DNA of 64,000 nt from Hedera helix. Its lineage: Eukaryota > Streptophyta > Magnoliopsida > Apiales > Araliaceae. Positions within the stretch are counted from its first letter, which is position 1, and each line of letters opens with the position of its first letter. The notes under the pieces are model-generated. The model was given only the letters and a program-made list of their open reading frames with translations. It ran no database searches and was not told the DNA's origin. Both the position numbers and the translations under genes were made by a program. Of this stretch, positions 24,021 through 35,391 are shown one piece after another. The stretch is from positions 3,735,001 to 3,799,000 of the forward strand of contig OX359287.1 in NCBI GenBank assembly GCA_947179155.2. Direction: 5' to 3'.

Positions 24021-24487
24021 ACTAATAACCTAGGAAGACTTTGTGTTAGGAAATTCCAAGGGATCCACCAAAAATTCCACAACTAAAGTTAAATGTTCTA
24101 TCTACTTTTGGCCTTCCCCACAACTACCTGGTCTCTTTGTCCCAGTATAAGACAAAATAATACCAGGTAAATGGTCTCTGTCTTTGGCAAGTAACTGATG
24201 GTGCTTTCGGAGGCACTCGAAAGCTTTCCTTGCAATTCCCACCATCTCCCACTAAGCAACAACAGAGACTATTGTTTTCTTTTGGTAGTACATTCTTGGA
24301 TTTGTTTACACACGGAGCATAATAATAGTAGTAGGTAGGTAACTATATACATTTTGTCTAATTTATTTAGATAAAAAAATTAGTAAGTTGTGCTATATTG
24401 CTCGTAAATTTGTGATAAAAACGGACTTTAGAGTATAACTGTTTAAAACAGTACTATTAATTAAATTTGTCTAAACAAATTCGGTGT

Positions 24488-24526
<39 letters not shown>

Positions 24527-26250
24527 AATTGCGATTTTAGTTATCAACTTTTGTATTAACAATTTTGTAAATAAATATAAGCGGTAACTCTTTTAAAAAA
24601 TTATCTATTATAATAAGTTACCTTAATAGTCATATCTAATAGACTAATATTATATATTTGATGGTTTTTATAATTATAATTTGACATAAAACATTCATAT
24701 GTAATTTGTAATTTACAATTATAATTCGGCACAAAATATTTATAATACGTAATAATAATACTTTTAGAAAAAAGTTGTATTTTTTTGAAACCCCATTTTT
24801 TTGAAAATTATAATATAATCTTATAATCAATTACATTCTTACTATAATAATATCAAGAACTAAGCATGTTTCTCATATAGAGGACAAGAAATAAATTTCA
24901 CATAAAAAATAAATTACATATCAAAAAATAAACTCACTGAGAATCAAACTTGCAATAAATTTATTATTTACTTTATATGAAATTTGTTTCCACCTTCACG
25001 TCAAGTTGTATAATTATACATACAAGTTTGATAATCCAGGCAACGCACGGGATAATTTGTAAAATTTTCTTTAAAAAATTTATTTATAATTTTTTATATA
25101 TAGTTATAGTGTTTTTATAATATTTTCTTACACTAACTTGATACCATATTTTGTTAAGAATAATTGTTTTTTATTATGAAAGTTATATACACATTACATA
25201 ACAATATCAACATACAACTCTATTTAACTCCCAAAAAAAAATAAAATGAAATTGTCTAGCTGGCTAACTTGCTAAGCCAATTAACTAATTAACTTTGGGA
25301 TTTTATACAAACTAATATACAATAAACCAAAGTGGAGGCCCACAATAAAAAAAATATTATTTGCTTTACCTTCTCTGTTATACTAAACACAACATGACAT
25401 ACATATATCATCTCTTGCTTATTCTTTCTGTGAAGCTTTATCGACTCATTAATAAATAAATATAAGATAAATAACTTATCTAAATAACGAATGAGCAGCA
25501 AAAAAAAAAACCAAATCCGCAATTTTGACCGTAACTTCCATAATTTCTTCGACAATTATTTCAACGGTGACGAAAACTTCTAAATACCTCTTATTTTTCC
25601 TTTTATTTCTTTTTCTTCTTCTTCTTGATTTATCTATTTTTGATTCAGATCTGGAGATTTTTGTCATTCTTTTGTTATTATTACTTGTAGATATTGTTAA
25701 GGCTTATTAAGCATAAATAACGGGTTTGAAAAGTGAATAGTTTTGTGTTATTTATTAGAGTAAATTACATTACTGATTAATTTAGGAGAAGATAAAGATA
25801 AAAGGAGGAGAAGGAACGAAGGAGAGGAAGAGACGAATGGGAGGAGTTTAATTTTTATTGAGTTAAAGTTGAATTAACTCGGTTGAACCAACAAAAAAAA
25901 ATTGAACTGTCAAGTTAATTTATTTTAATTGATGAGTTAATTCGGATCATCACTTCAAATTAATTTTAAAATTGATTTGAATTTATCTCCTTCTCTACTT
26001 TATCTAATATAATAAAATGCAAAGCACTTTGAATTTCCCCCAATTTATTAAATCATCCGGACCGTTCAAAGTTTGGCATAAATCTAGCCGTTCATTCACT
26101 TTATATTTCATCTCTCTTCTTCATTCTTCATTCTTCATTCTTCATTCTTCTCCTTCTCCTTCTCCGCGTGTTTCAACAAGCAGACTCTTCTCCTTCTCTT
26201 TCTCCGCGTGTTTCAACAGGCAGGCAGTGGTCCAGTGCCGTAGGCACGGG
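24021..26250. other. Intergenic region upstream of SCL3
   Basis: No convincing gene. It contains the long poly-G run, AT-rich sequence, and open frames at 25289-25555 (-), 25476-25667 (-) and 25525-25710 (+) that overlap on both strands and lack motifs. The last 2 kb may hold distal promoter elements of SCL3, none of which I can define. Confidence 0.4.
24488..24525 (+). repeat. Poly-G run of 38 bases
   Basis: An uninterrupted run of 38 G bases between AT-rich flanks. Such a run could form G-quadruplex structures, and its true length is likely to be uncertain in the assembly. Confidence 0.9.
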
Positions 26251-26260
26251 TGTCCTTTAG

Positions 26261-26280
26261 TGTATATATATATATATAAG
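26261..26280 (+). promoter_or_regulatory. Possible TATA box region of SCL3
   Basis: TATATATATATATATAAG lies about 460 bp before the leader intron donor at 26723. It is the only strong TATA-like run in the right place, but it is also a small microsatellite, so its promoter role is inferred. Confidence 0.35.
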
Positions 26281-26594
26281 AATAGATTTTTGGGAGAATA
26301 ATACCAAGTTTGGCCAGCTCTAACTCCCTCCCATCCACCAAGTATAGAAACAAAACATTTTTGGTGATAGAGATGAGAGCTTTGTATTTCCATTTTCTTC
26401 TGATTGCACCAAAGGACAAACAAAGCAATGAGGACAAAAACAACCGCTTAGAATTGTCAAAAACGCAGCCATGGAAAAGTCCTCCAAGACAAGCATAGCT
26501 TTAACTCCATTTGATCCACCTTATAAACAAAACCCTTGAAACAGAGGAACCCTTAATATTTCTGAAACCAATTTACTGGTTTTGAGAGACTTAG

Positions 26595-26686
26595 ATGAGC
26601 AAGATCGGAAATTTTTTAAAGGGGTTTTCTTGGTTGTGATGAATTGCAGAACCCATTTGGGAACTTGGATTTGCAGAGGTGTGTGA
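26595..26686 (+). promoter_or_regulatory. Two short upstream open frames in the SCL3 leader
   Basis: If transcription starts near 26290, the leader holds an ATG at 26595 with a 14-codon frame ending TGA at 26637-26639. A second ATG at 26639, overlapping it as TGATG, has a 15-codon frame ending at 26686. Both lie just before the intron donor. Such short frames can reduce translation of the main frame. Their use here is inferred only. Confidence 0.35.
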
Positions 26687-26722
26687 CTGGTTTTTCAGGG
26701 AATTATTTCTGAGTTTATACTG

Positions 26723-27845
26723 GTGAGTTTCATCCTCTTAGAAGGTTTTTCTCTCATGTTATTGGATTATAAGTTTGTTGAAATCATGAAATTAGCAAAA
26801 GTCACTTCTGTAGATCTTCTATGTGCTACAACCAACAGTTTTTCATTAATTTGGTCATATTATTCTTCTATTTGATTTTATATTTACTGAGAAAGATGAT
26901 TATATTCATTGAGGTGGAGTAATAATATTGTGGAACTGTTGAAGGAGAGGGGGGTTTGATGTGTTTTCTAAGTATTGATGAATTAGCCCATTTGATTGCT
27001 GTTAAAATGGTTAGGGAAAAAAAAGGAATTTCAAGTAAAAATCTTAATTTCTTTATTATTATTATTATTATTTTTAAATATAGGACAGTTGATCAGATAT
27101 GCATTTGTACAATCCTATCAATTTCTCTTTTGGGAGAACAAGTACCTGAACTTAGCTAAGAACCAAACAAATGCTTGGTTAGGTTCTATGTTTTATCTCG
27201 GTGTGGCTCCATGTGATTGTTATATTGTAGCGAAGAAGTTTGATTTTGTATCATAAAATTTTCTTATTCAAAATTTGGAGCAATAGATTATAAAATCTGG
27301 GCATCTGAGCACACAATGAACAGTTAGCATAACTGAGACTGAGGTGAACCATTGATCATTTGAAAATATAAAAACGTAAAAGATGATTTTCAAGTTTTTA
27401 GCTTAATATATTCTATTGTTTTGCTAATTTGTAAACTAGATGATCATAAATATATCGGCAACTCCTTGAAGGATCCTTAAAAGGACACAACATGAACATG
27501 CCTCTTTTCAGAACATTTTGGTTCGTTTTCCACCAAATTGCCGTGACTGACACTGCACCCTTACCCATGTCATGTCGACACGGTTATTCTGGATTTTAGA
27601 AGAGTCCATTTAACATAGAATATAACTACGAAAGATTATAATCACTTTTCTTCTCTGTTCATCATATTTCTTGATAAATACATGCCAGCTTATTGTGGTT
27701 ATTGTAGTTACCTTTTCTTTTCAAACAAGATAAGGTTGTTGTAATTGCTGTGGATTCAGATTTACTATTCTATTGCAACATGGCCTCTTCTATCAATTTA
27801 TATTTCAAATCCCGCTATTTAACACTTAATAGTCTTCTCTTGCAG
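26723..27845 (+). other. Intron in the 5' leader of SCL3
   Basis: The donor CTG|GTGAGTTT at 26722/26723 and the acceptor CTTCTCTTGCAG|TTAATGGC at 27845/27846 bracket 1,123 bp that is richer in T than the flanks. The acceptor lies three bases before the SCL3 start codon. Leader introns are frequent in GRAS genes with otherwise uninterrupted coding regions. A transcript would settle it. Confidence 0.6.
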
Positions 27846-27848
27846 TTA

Positions 27849-29282
27849 ATGGCAGGAATGGTTCAAGAGGAGGGGTCGTCGCCTGTAACTTCTTCACCAC
27901 TTCAATTCTTCTCCCTTATGTCACTTTCACCTGGTATCGGCTCACCATATCCATGGCATAGAGAAATGAAATCAGAGGAAAGAGGTTTATGTCTAATCCA
28001 TTTGCTCGTTGCTTGTGCTAACCATGTCGCTGCTGGTAGTGTCGAGAATGCCAATATGGGCCTCGAGCAAATTTCCCATCTTTCATCTCCCGATGGAGAT
28101 ACGATGCAGCGAATTGCTGCTTACTTTACCGAGGCACTCGCTGATAGGATGCTTAAAGGGTGGCCTGGTTTGTATAAGGCCCTTAATGCCACCAAAATAA
28201 CGTCCGTCTTAGAAGAAATTCTTGTTCAAAGATTGTTCTTTGAGCTCTGTCCCTTCTTAAGGCTCTCATATGTGATTACAAACCAAGCCATTATAGAAGC
28301 TATGGAAGGCGAAAAGGTTGTTCACATTATCGATCTCAATTCTTTCGAGCCTGCACAATGGATTAATCTTCTTCAGTTATTAAGTGCACGGCCTGAAGGA
28401 CCGCCTCATTTGAGAATTACAGGAATTCATGAACAAAAAGAGGTACTAGAACAAATGGCTCTTAGATTGAATGAAGAAGCTGAGAAATTAGATATCCCGT
28501 TTCAGTTCAATCCTATTGTAAGTAGATTGGAGAATCTTGACATTGAAAGCCTGCGTGTGAAGACTGGGGAAGCTCTTGCAGTCAGCTCTGTACTTCAACT
28601 ACATCATCTCCTTGCATTTGATGATGAGATGCTTCGACGAAACTCCCCCTTATTATCCAAGAGTTCGAATTCTGTTCATATGCAGGCGGCCTTGCAGATG
28701 AATTCGCGTACTTTAGGAGATTTTCTCGAGAAAGATGTCATAACTAATACGTATAGCCCAAGTCCTGATTCAACATCATCCTCTCCACTATCTTTCGCCA
28801 GTGCACCAAAGATGGTGACTTTTCTTAACGCCCTTTGGAGCCTTTCGCCAAAGCTAATGGTAGTAACTGAGCAAGAATCAAATCATAATGGATTTAGTCT
28901 TATGGATAGAATTATGGAAGCGTTGAACTTCTATGCTTCACTTTTTGATTGCTTGGAGTCTACTGCACCCAGGGCATCAATAGAGCGTCAAAAGCTTGAG
29001 AAGATACTTTTTGGCAAGGAAATCAAGAACATCATAGCTTGTGAGGGGCTTGAGAGAAAGGAGAGGCATGAGAAGCTTGAGAAATGGATTCCAAGGCTCG
29101 AGTTGGCTGGGTTTGGGAGGGTGCCTTTGAGCGATCATGGCATGTTGCAGGGAAGGAGGCTGTTGCAGAGCTATGGGTACGAAGGGTTTAAGATCAAAGA
29201 AGAGCATGGATGTTTAGTTATCTGCTGGCAAAATCAGCCTCTGTATTCAGTTTCAGCATGGAGGTTTAGAAGGTACAGTTGA
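27849..29282 (+). CDS. SCL3: GRAS transcriptional regulator, SCARECROW-LIKE 3
   Basis: A single coding exon of 477 residues, close to the 482 of Arabidopsis SCL3. After a short serine-rich N-terminus without DELLA motifs, the GRAS domain runs from about residue 42 to the end. It has the first leucine-rich part (GLCLIHLLVACANHVAAGS), DGDTMQRIAAYFTEALADR, VHIID at 158-162 with the following DL, RPEGPPHLRITGIHEQKEVL, and the C-terminal SAW region ending WQNQPLYSVSAWRF. The start at 27849 (MAGMVQEE) was chosen over the in-frame ATG at 27750 because a splice acceptor lies just before it and family similarity begins here. In Arabidopsis, SCL3 is a nuclear co-regulator that counters DELLA proteins in gibberellin signalling and acts with SHR and SCR in root ground tissue. 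The same role here is inferred from homology. No disabling change is seen. Confidence 0.93.
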   Translation: MAGMVQEEGSSPVTSSPLQFFSLMSLSPGIGSPYPWHREMKSEERGLCLIHLLVACANHVAAGSVENANMGLEQISHLSSPDGDTMQRIAAYFTEALADRMLKGWPGLYKALNATKITSVLEEILVQRLFFELCPFLRLSYVITNQAIIEAMEGEKVVHIIDLNSFEPAQWINLLQLLSARPEGPPHLRITGIHEQKEVLEQMALRLNEEAEKLDIPFQFNPIVSRLENLDIESLRVKTGEALAVSSVLQLHHLLAFDDEMLRRNSPLLSKSSNSVHMQAALQMNSRTLGDFLEKDVITNTYSPSPDSTSSSPLSFASAPKMVTFLNALWSLSPKLMVVTEQESNHNGFSLMDRIMEALNFYASLFDCLESTAPRASIERQKLEKILFGKEIKNIIACEGLERKERHEKLEKWIPRLELAGFGRVPLSDHGMLQGRRLLQSYGYEGFKIKEEHGCLVICWQNQPLYSVSAWRFRRYS

Positions 29283-30198
29283 TTGTTGTTCATGCTTAAG
29301 TTCAGTTTTTTACTTGTTACTTTCTTTTTCCGCCCTTTCCTGTATAAAAAACTTGAAGTTTCTTACCTCTACCAATATTGTTGTTGTATGTTGAAATGAT
29401 AAAGAACTTGAGGAATTTCTCCATTTTTTTCCATTTTAGTTTCCTTCTTTTGTGGACTTATTAGTGGAGATCGTGTTTGTTATTCAGATAGTTCAGGATC
29501 TCTCTCTTTCTCTCACACACACCAGCACACGCTCCCCCACAAACTCGCACAACGGGGAATCCTCATTCCAAACATTTCAAAATGGGCAATCTATTTGAGC
29601 TGTCTATAGAAAACAAGTTGCAATTTAAATAGTAGGTCATATAACTTTTGTTATACAAATATTATACAATTGCAAGTCTCTGGCTCTCAGCTATATAAAA
29701 TGCAGTTTTCTTTCTACAGACTGCCGAAATGGACTGTCCATTTTGGGTTGTCTGGAATTAGGATCCCACAATGTCAGACATACAAATGTGTTTGCCATTA
29801 GAACAAAACAACTAATTGTTGTTAGGTGTGGATTGCATTTTTACTTCCACAAGTACCGGTGTGAAAATTTAAATTAGACAATATCTACTTAGATTTCTTG
29901 GACAGAGATCTTTTTCACCTTCTTAACAAAAGCTCTTAAGCTTAAACCATTTGGCCACTCTTTTTTAGGTTTCTGTATTCAGGGATTATCTTGAACAGCG
30001 ATAGAAACGAACGGGCACATCAAAACTTAGTATTTTAGTTCCTAGGTAAACCACAATTTTCCCGAATACAGCTTAAGAAAAACTATTAAACATACAAATT
30101 ATTGAGCCATAAGTTAAACTCAATAGGAGTTTATACTTTCTGACCAAGCAAGAAGAAATACATTTAAGTTACTTAGGAGATAGATACCTACAACATTT
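29283..30198. other. Intergenic region between SCL3 and the dirigent gene
   Basis: The two genes converge, so this holds both 3' ends. I see no gene. AATAAA-type signals are too common in this AT-rich DNA to choose one. Confidence 0.5.
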
Positions 30199-30756
30199 TC
30201 AGGAATGCCTTGCATAGACATCATATTCAACAACAGCATCTCCAGTATTCTGATTATACCCAACTGTCTTTGCCAGCGCATAGCCGCGACAAAACCTAAA
30301 TATGCCACTACCTCCGATAACCGACATTTCTCTTACCATCTCAAGAACCGGATCCCACCCTAGAATGGTAACTGTACTCCCATTATACTTCCCCTCTAGT
30401 AAAACAAAATTCACAACCATAAGTAACGCGGCATCCTTTTTTGAAGGCGAAGAAGCGTACATTCCCTGAGCTCTTCCCACAATTTTTGAACCATGTTCTG
30501 TTCCTTCTGTCAATGGATCATCTATCATCACAGTCATCCCAACATTATTTTTTCCTCTCAAAATTATATCAACTGTTGGGTTTTTGCCGCTGACTATATT
30601 ATGGAAGTAGAAATGAAGGTGGGTTATTTTGTTGACACAATGCGTTCCCTCGGGTTCTACAAATTGCTCTGAGAAAATTGCATTGATGGTGATGAAGAAG
30701 GTTAAAGTGAGGATTAGGTATAAGGAGAATAGAGTAGAATTTAGATAGGAAGCCAT
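30199..30756 (-). CDS. Dirigent protein
   Basis: An intronless gene of 185 residues, the normal length for dirigent proteins. Residues 1 to about 29 are a hydrophobic signal peptide (FSLYLILTLTFFITINAIF), so the protein should enter the secretory route to the apoplast. Family blocks follow in order: THLHFYFHNIVSGKNPT, the VMIDDPLTEG loop, GRAQGMYASS, NFVLLEGKYNGST, VIGGSGIFRFCRGYALAKT and GDAVVEYDVY near the end. These fit the b/d subgroup (DIR19-23-like in Arabidopsis). Dirigent proteins have a beta-barrel fold and steer stereoselective coupling of phenoxy radicals to lignans or guide lignin-related deposition. The substrate cannot be read from the sequence. NGST is a potential N-glycosylation site. 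No breaks are seen. Confidence 0.93.
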   Translation of the reverse strand: MASYLNSTLFSLYLILTLTFFITINAIFSEQFVEPEGTHCVNKITHLHFYFHNIVSGKNPTVDIILRGKNNVGMTVMIDDPLTEGTEHGSKIVGRAQGMYASSPSKKDAALLMVVNFVLLEGKYNGSTVTILGWDPVLEMVREMSVIGGSGIFRFCRGYALAKTVGYNQNTGDAVVEYDVYARHS

Positions 30757-30802
30757 TCTTGGAATGTTAGTTAGCTGGGAATAGGAGTGATGAAAATCCT
30801 GG

Positions 30803-30808
30803 TTTATA
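30803..30808 (-). promoter_or_regulatory. TATA box of the dirigent gene
   Basis: On the minus strand CTATAAAC lies about 47-52 bp before the start codon at 30756. This would put transcription start near 30775 and leave a short leader, typical for small secreted-protein genes. Confidence 0.5.
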
Positions 30809-31152
30809 GGTGGTTTGAGGAGAAGTTCTTCTTCCTCTTACATGTTTTTTCCCCTTATTTTCTTGTGAAAGAAATGATTGTGTATCTGCTAGTTTTCTAT
30901 TAATAAATTGTAAGGATTTCTTCACACCTGTAGTGGAGGAGATGTGCTTTGATTTCTTTCTCAATTATGCCTATATTTGGTAACATGAATAAGCAATGTC
31001 AAGTGCCAACAGAATTGGGTTTCTATAAAACACTTGCTGTTCTGCACTCCTAAACGAATACTATCGCTCTAAATGTCTTGTTCATTCTACTATATATAAT
31101 TATCTATATATATTGGGAAAAATATAATACAAATAATATTATTAAAATATAA

Positions 31153-31417
31153 TACTTCTTCCGTTCTAAATTATGAATATTATTGACTTTTAAAAAATAA
31201 TTTGAGATATTTTTAAACTCAAAATTGAAATGACTCATTAAAAATTATGAAACAATAAAACTTACAATAAGTAATATTGTTTAGATAGTTCATATTATTC
31301 ATCATTATTTTAATTAAAATTAAAAGAATTTATGTCAATTTAAAATTTAAAATTTCATCTCTTAAATTGTCTTTAAAAAATTAATAATGATCAAATAACA
31401 TAAACCCGAAAAAGTAC
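31153..31417. mobile_element. Stowaway-like MITE, copy 2
   Basis: The left end TACTTCTTCCGTTCTAAAT and the interior arms (GAGATATTTTTAAACTCAAAA and GTCAATTTAAAATTTAAAAT) match copy 1 at 22703-22970 block for block. The right end is worn. It lies upstream of the dirigent gene. Confidence 0.65.
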
Positions 31418-32640
31418 AATAAATGGTTAAAAATCCCTCCAACTATTAGAGATAAAATAGATACATTAGATATATGTTTTTGTATTGTAATTACAAAAAG
31501 AACTAAACTTTTATATAGGCTACTAGTTGAGTGGTAATCAAGTATACTTACTCACCATGATGAATTGGTAAATTTATTTATTTTTTTAATTCAAGTACAG
31601 TACTAGTATTATGGATTTTGACCAATATATTAAATTGATATTTTCATAAGAGAAATTAATATTTTTACAGATATTTATTTATATGAATAATAAATAAAGT
31701 TCACTTTTATACGAATAAAATTTTACGAAAATATTAATTTTCTATCGTATATCGATATTCACCTATATATATATATATATTATTGTCGTTAGCCGAACGT
31801 TATATAACTGCCGGAGCGCTATTCATAACTGTGCAAGTAGCAATGTTAAGCGAAACTGAATATTTGAAATAATTAACCAAGTTCAGCCAGAAAGATTATT
31901 TCTCTCATATGGAATTGAACCTGCATTATATATTCATTATAAGATATGATGGTTCCAGACCTAAACTAAATATTCCTTGCAACTTTATCTTAGTTGTGAA
32001 TATTAGATGTAACGGCATTTGTATCTTATTTACGTGAATTTTCATCACGTGGTGATGATGAAGAGAAACACGCAATCATATTTTTATATCAAATGATAAC
32101 AGGGGCGAATTCAGAAATTTTGTTCAGTTCGGACAATAATTTGTATAGAAAATTACGGCAATAAATTAAGGCTAATTAAAATATACTATATTTATTACAA
32201 AATTATATATTACATAATATAAAAAATTAAATAATCTTGTCATAATAATATTCCTTAAGAATTTAATTTAAATTTTTTTCATAATGTCCTATGGTTGTTT
32301 CAAATAACTTTTTTTTTTTTTAAATGTAAGACACCAAACAATTATACATTGAATCATCTCCATCAATTTTCTAAAAATCCTCGGCTAGGGTATTTTTAAT
32401 CTCCGTCTAAACGCTAGAAAATTCCTCTACCTCTTATACTTGAAATATTATAATATTTGAAATAAATTGTTAATATTTGAAATAAATTGTTAAGCTTTAA
32501 AAGATTTTTTTTATTATTATTATTATTTTTTATGTAAATTAAAATATTAAAAAAATTATATCTACTATATATTTTGTATAATATAACAAATATATACCAT
32601 AAAATAACAATTGGAAAATTTCTTTTAAATTTAAACCATG
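31418..32640. other. No gene seen
   Basis: AT-rich intergenic DNA with short TA runs and no supported coding frame. It ends with CCATG at 32636-32640, the left copy of the target duplication of the next insertion. Confidence 0.5.
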
Positions 32641-32828
32641 TATAATGTCCCGAAAATCCATGTACTTGTTACAGGCTACCTCGTGCGTTAATGTACAACT
32701 TTATCCTTAACAATCACAACATTGAATAATAAAATACTATTAAAATTCAATAAATTTAAACTTTTATAATATTTCTTTGAACTTGTCTCAGAATTGCAGT
32801 CTTTACATAACCTTTGAACAATTCAGAT

Positions 32829-32830
<2 letters not shown>

Positions 32831-32878
<48 letters not shown>
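32831..32878 (+). repeat. (CA)n(TA)n compound microsatellite
   Basis: Twelve or so CA units run straight into twelve or so TA units, 190 bp inside the left end of the large insertion. Confidence 0.9.
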
Positions 32879-33318
32879 CACCATGATCTAATTCAATACA
32901 AAAGATATGCAGATTAACTGTCCTTAACTTTATTATTTCTTTTCAAGTCTATATATCAGTCAAGACTTATTACAAATTGACACTTTTATACATAACTATA
33001 CAGCACCTCACTTTGGTACACAATAGTTTAAGATATTAACCTAACATTTCATTACAGTCTATAGCTCTTGGTAACATTGTTTATCCCAAGAAAAAGGGTT
33101 CATCAGGATATATGTTATTCCTGTGAATCTCCACAAGCATTCCATGTTTCTTGGTCTTTACCAAAACCTCAGATGTCCCGCACTTGGCTGAAAATATTTA
33201 TTTAAGCAAGAATGAGCAACTACATTGCTCAACAAGTTTAATAATTATACATAACACATAATTCATATATCATGCATGTTTATCAATATATTCATGTATG
33301 ACATTTTATACATGTAGA

Positions 33319-33972
33319 TAGGGGTGAGCAAAAAATCGATTTGGCCCCGAAATTGCACCAAAAATCGCACAAACCGCATCAATTAAACTCGCACCAACGG
33401 TTCCGGCGTATGTGGCGATTTTAGGTGGATTGAAAAACCGAATTTACAGTATGGGTTTGGTTTCTAGGCAAAACCACACATGGAAAAATCGCACCGCACC
33501 ATTTTATTTTATTTTCCCGTTGTTTGACTATTTTCAACATGAACCATATCAAGAAGCATTATCATGGAAGTCACCCTTCAATTAATCCATTTGAAATTAT
33601 CCCTCATGTAATTATCTTTGTTTAGAATTTTTATATGTGAGAAGAAATTTTTAATTAATCTATTTGGAATTATCCTTCATATAATTTCTATTTTACTTTT
33701 GTTTAGACAAGATATTATAAGTAAAGTTGTGTGTGTTATAAAAATGGTATTTAATATTATGTGATATTAAATTGTTAATTTAAATTGCATAAAATTTAAT
33801 TGTTTCAATTGGTTTTGGAATCAAAACCGCACCAAATAAAATCGCACAAAACGGTTCAAAACCGCACCGCACCAATCACAATTGGTTTCATGTGCGGTTT
33901 TGAATTTGTCAAACCGCACCTAAGCAGTTTCATGTGTGGTTCAAACTTCAAACCGCACCATGCTCACCCCTA
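33319..33972. mobile_element. Non-autonomous hAT element (MITE), 654 bp
   Basis: The terminal inverted repeats TAGGGGTGAGCA and TGCTCACCCCTA are flanked by an 8-bp duplication CATGTAGA (33311-33318 and 33973-33980), the hallmark of hAT transposons. Next to the ends it has many AAACCGCACC or GGTGCGGTTT units in both orientations, like the sub-terminal motifs of this MITE class. It has no transposase and would need one from elsewhere. It sits inside the 32641-40507 insertion and is therefore younger than it. Confidence 0.9.
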
Positions 33973-34599
33973 CATGTAGATGGGCTAAAAGATAATTCAT
34001 GATCCATATTAACATGCTTGTCAGTTTACAATTTATATAGTTCACAAAGAACAGCTAACTTAACTTATCAATTGAACAACAACAGTTCAATCACATTATT
34101 GCATAAAAGCACATTAACTCATGTTTGCATATAAAAATATTTCACACATAATGACAGTTATTACATAGGAGCGAGTTCTAAAAAACTTGTCTTTACCGCT
34201 TCACCGTTTATGCTCATAATTCATGCTCCTCGTACGACCTACACAACATGTGAGATCGACCACACAACATTAGTCAATGCTTATTTCAATTAATTAATCT
34301 TTATTCTAAGATTTTAACTTTATTTTATCTTCCCATATATTCTCTAGAGCTGCTCTACCCATTAGTCCTTCACAGACTCTTCACAACAGCTCAGTTTTAA
34401 TTTCATAATATTTTTTTACATAGCTTCATGCTTTTGACTTTTCAAAATGTCTACTCATTCTAATCGGGACCACATAATATACCTCACATCCCTTTAATAT
34501 TAAAATTTTAAGAGAACATCAATTACATCATGTTTGTGACCCACAAGGAACTTAGTTCCAAAATAAAATTATTTATGTTTTTTGAAAAGTCAGGGTGGA

Positions 34600-34720
34600 G
34601 TGCCCAGAGCCATAATACACAAGGAACTGGTGCGCCCCGCGCTAGTCCTGTAGAATCCCAAAAACGAGCATGGCTCGATCGCGCCAGGAATAACAAAGGG
34701 ACAGCGTGCCCCTCGCCATC
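34600..34720. repeat. GC-rich patch related to 15395-15560
   Basis: GGTGCGCCCCGCGC and GCGTGCCCCTCGCC patches, here read opposite to the GGGGCGC units of the 13898-16864 LTR, support family relationship and minus orientation. The overlapping open frames at 34530-34781 are not thought to be genes. Confidence 0.5.
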
Positions 34721-35039
34721 CTACCAAAAAATAGATTTTTCTCAGTCTTTCCACTTTTAACTCCCTTAAGGTTTTAAACATCCCTGTTTCAAGTTTAAAA
34801 ATGCATTAACACCTATGTTGTGGAATTTCTACCATGGATTGCTAGGTTCAAAGTTCCACCATACAAGACTTCAAGTTTTCTTTAATGGACTCTCCGTCCA
34901 TTCACCCATACTTAACACTTGTATTGTTATTGAATACCCTTTTTAGCTTCTCATGTCCATACACTATGTCTTTCTAATCCTTCCAACTAGGCCATATTAT
35001 CAGTTGCAATTTACCAATCAAAAACTTTAAGTTTTAATC

Positions 35040-35232
35040 AAAACATTAATAACCCACATAGGTCAAGTATTCTAAGTTTTCTTTCAATAAAGAAAAACTT
35101 TCTTTACCAAGATCATTTAGATTCATGGTTTCTTTCAAAACATTAATAACCCACATAAGTCAAGCATTCTAAGTTTTCTTTCAATAAAGAGAAACTTTTT
35201 TACCAAGATCATTCAGATTCATGGTTCAAATT
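35040..35232 (+). repeat. Two-copy tandem repeat, period about 97 bp
   Basis: AACATTAATAACCCACATA at 35042 recurs at 35139, each followed by TCTAAGTTTTCTTTCAATAAA and ACCAAGATCATT-AGATTCATGG. The copies differ at a few positions and by a short length change. Confidence 0.85.
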
Positions 35233-35391
35233 ATTTCCTTTAACTTAGGTTTGTTTCACAGCTTCACAACTCATAACATAAAGCTTTTAGGCTTTTAAAG
35301 CACATAACTTACAAGTTGTTTTCTTCAACTTACCAAGACATTCTATATAAGTCTTTAAACACGACTTTGATCTAACTACTTTAAATCAGGG

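Noticed and set aside
25289..26443. Several short frames upstream of SCL3
   Set aside because: Overlapping on both strands, low complexity and without motifs; probably promoter or leader DNA.
27750..27848. Upstream in-frame ATG extending SCL3 by 33 residues
   Set aside because: The extension lies inside a stretch ending with a good splice acceptor (CTTCTCTTGCAG), is hydrophobic, and has no counterpart in SCL3 proteins.
34530..34781. Open frames over the GC-rich patch
   Set aside because: Both strands are open because the patch is GC-rich; the matching patch at 15395 shows the same effect.
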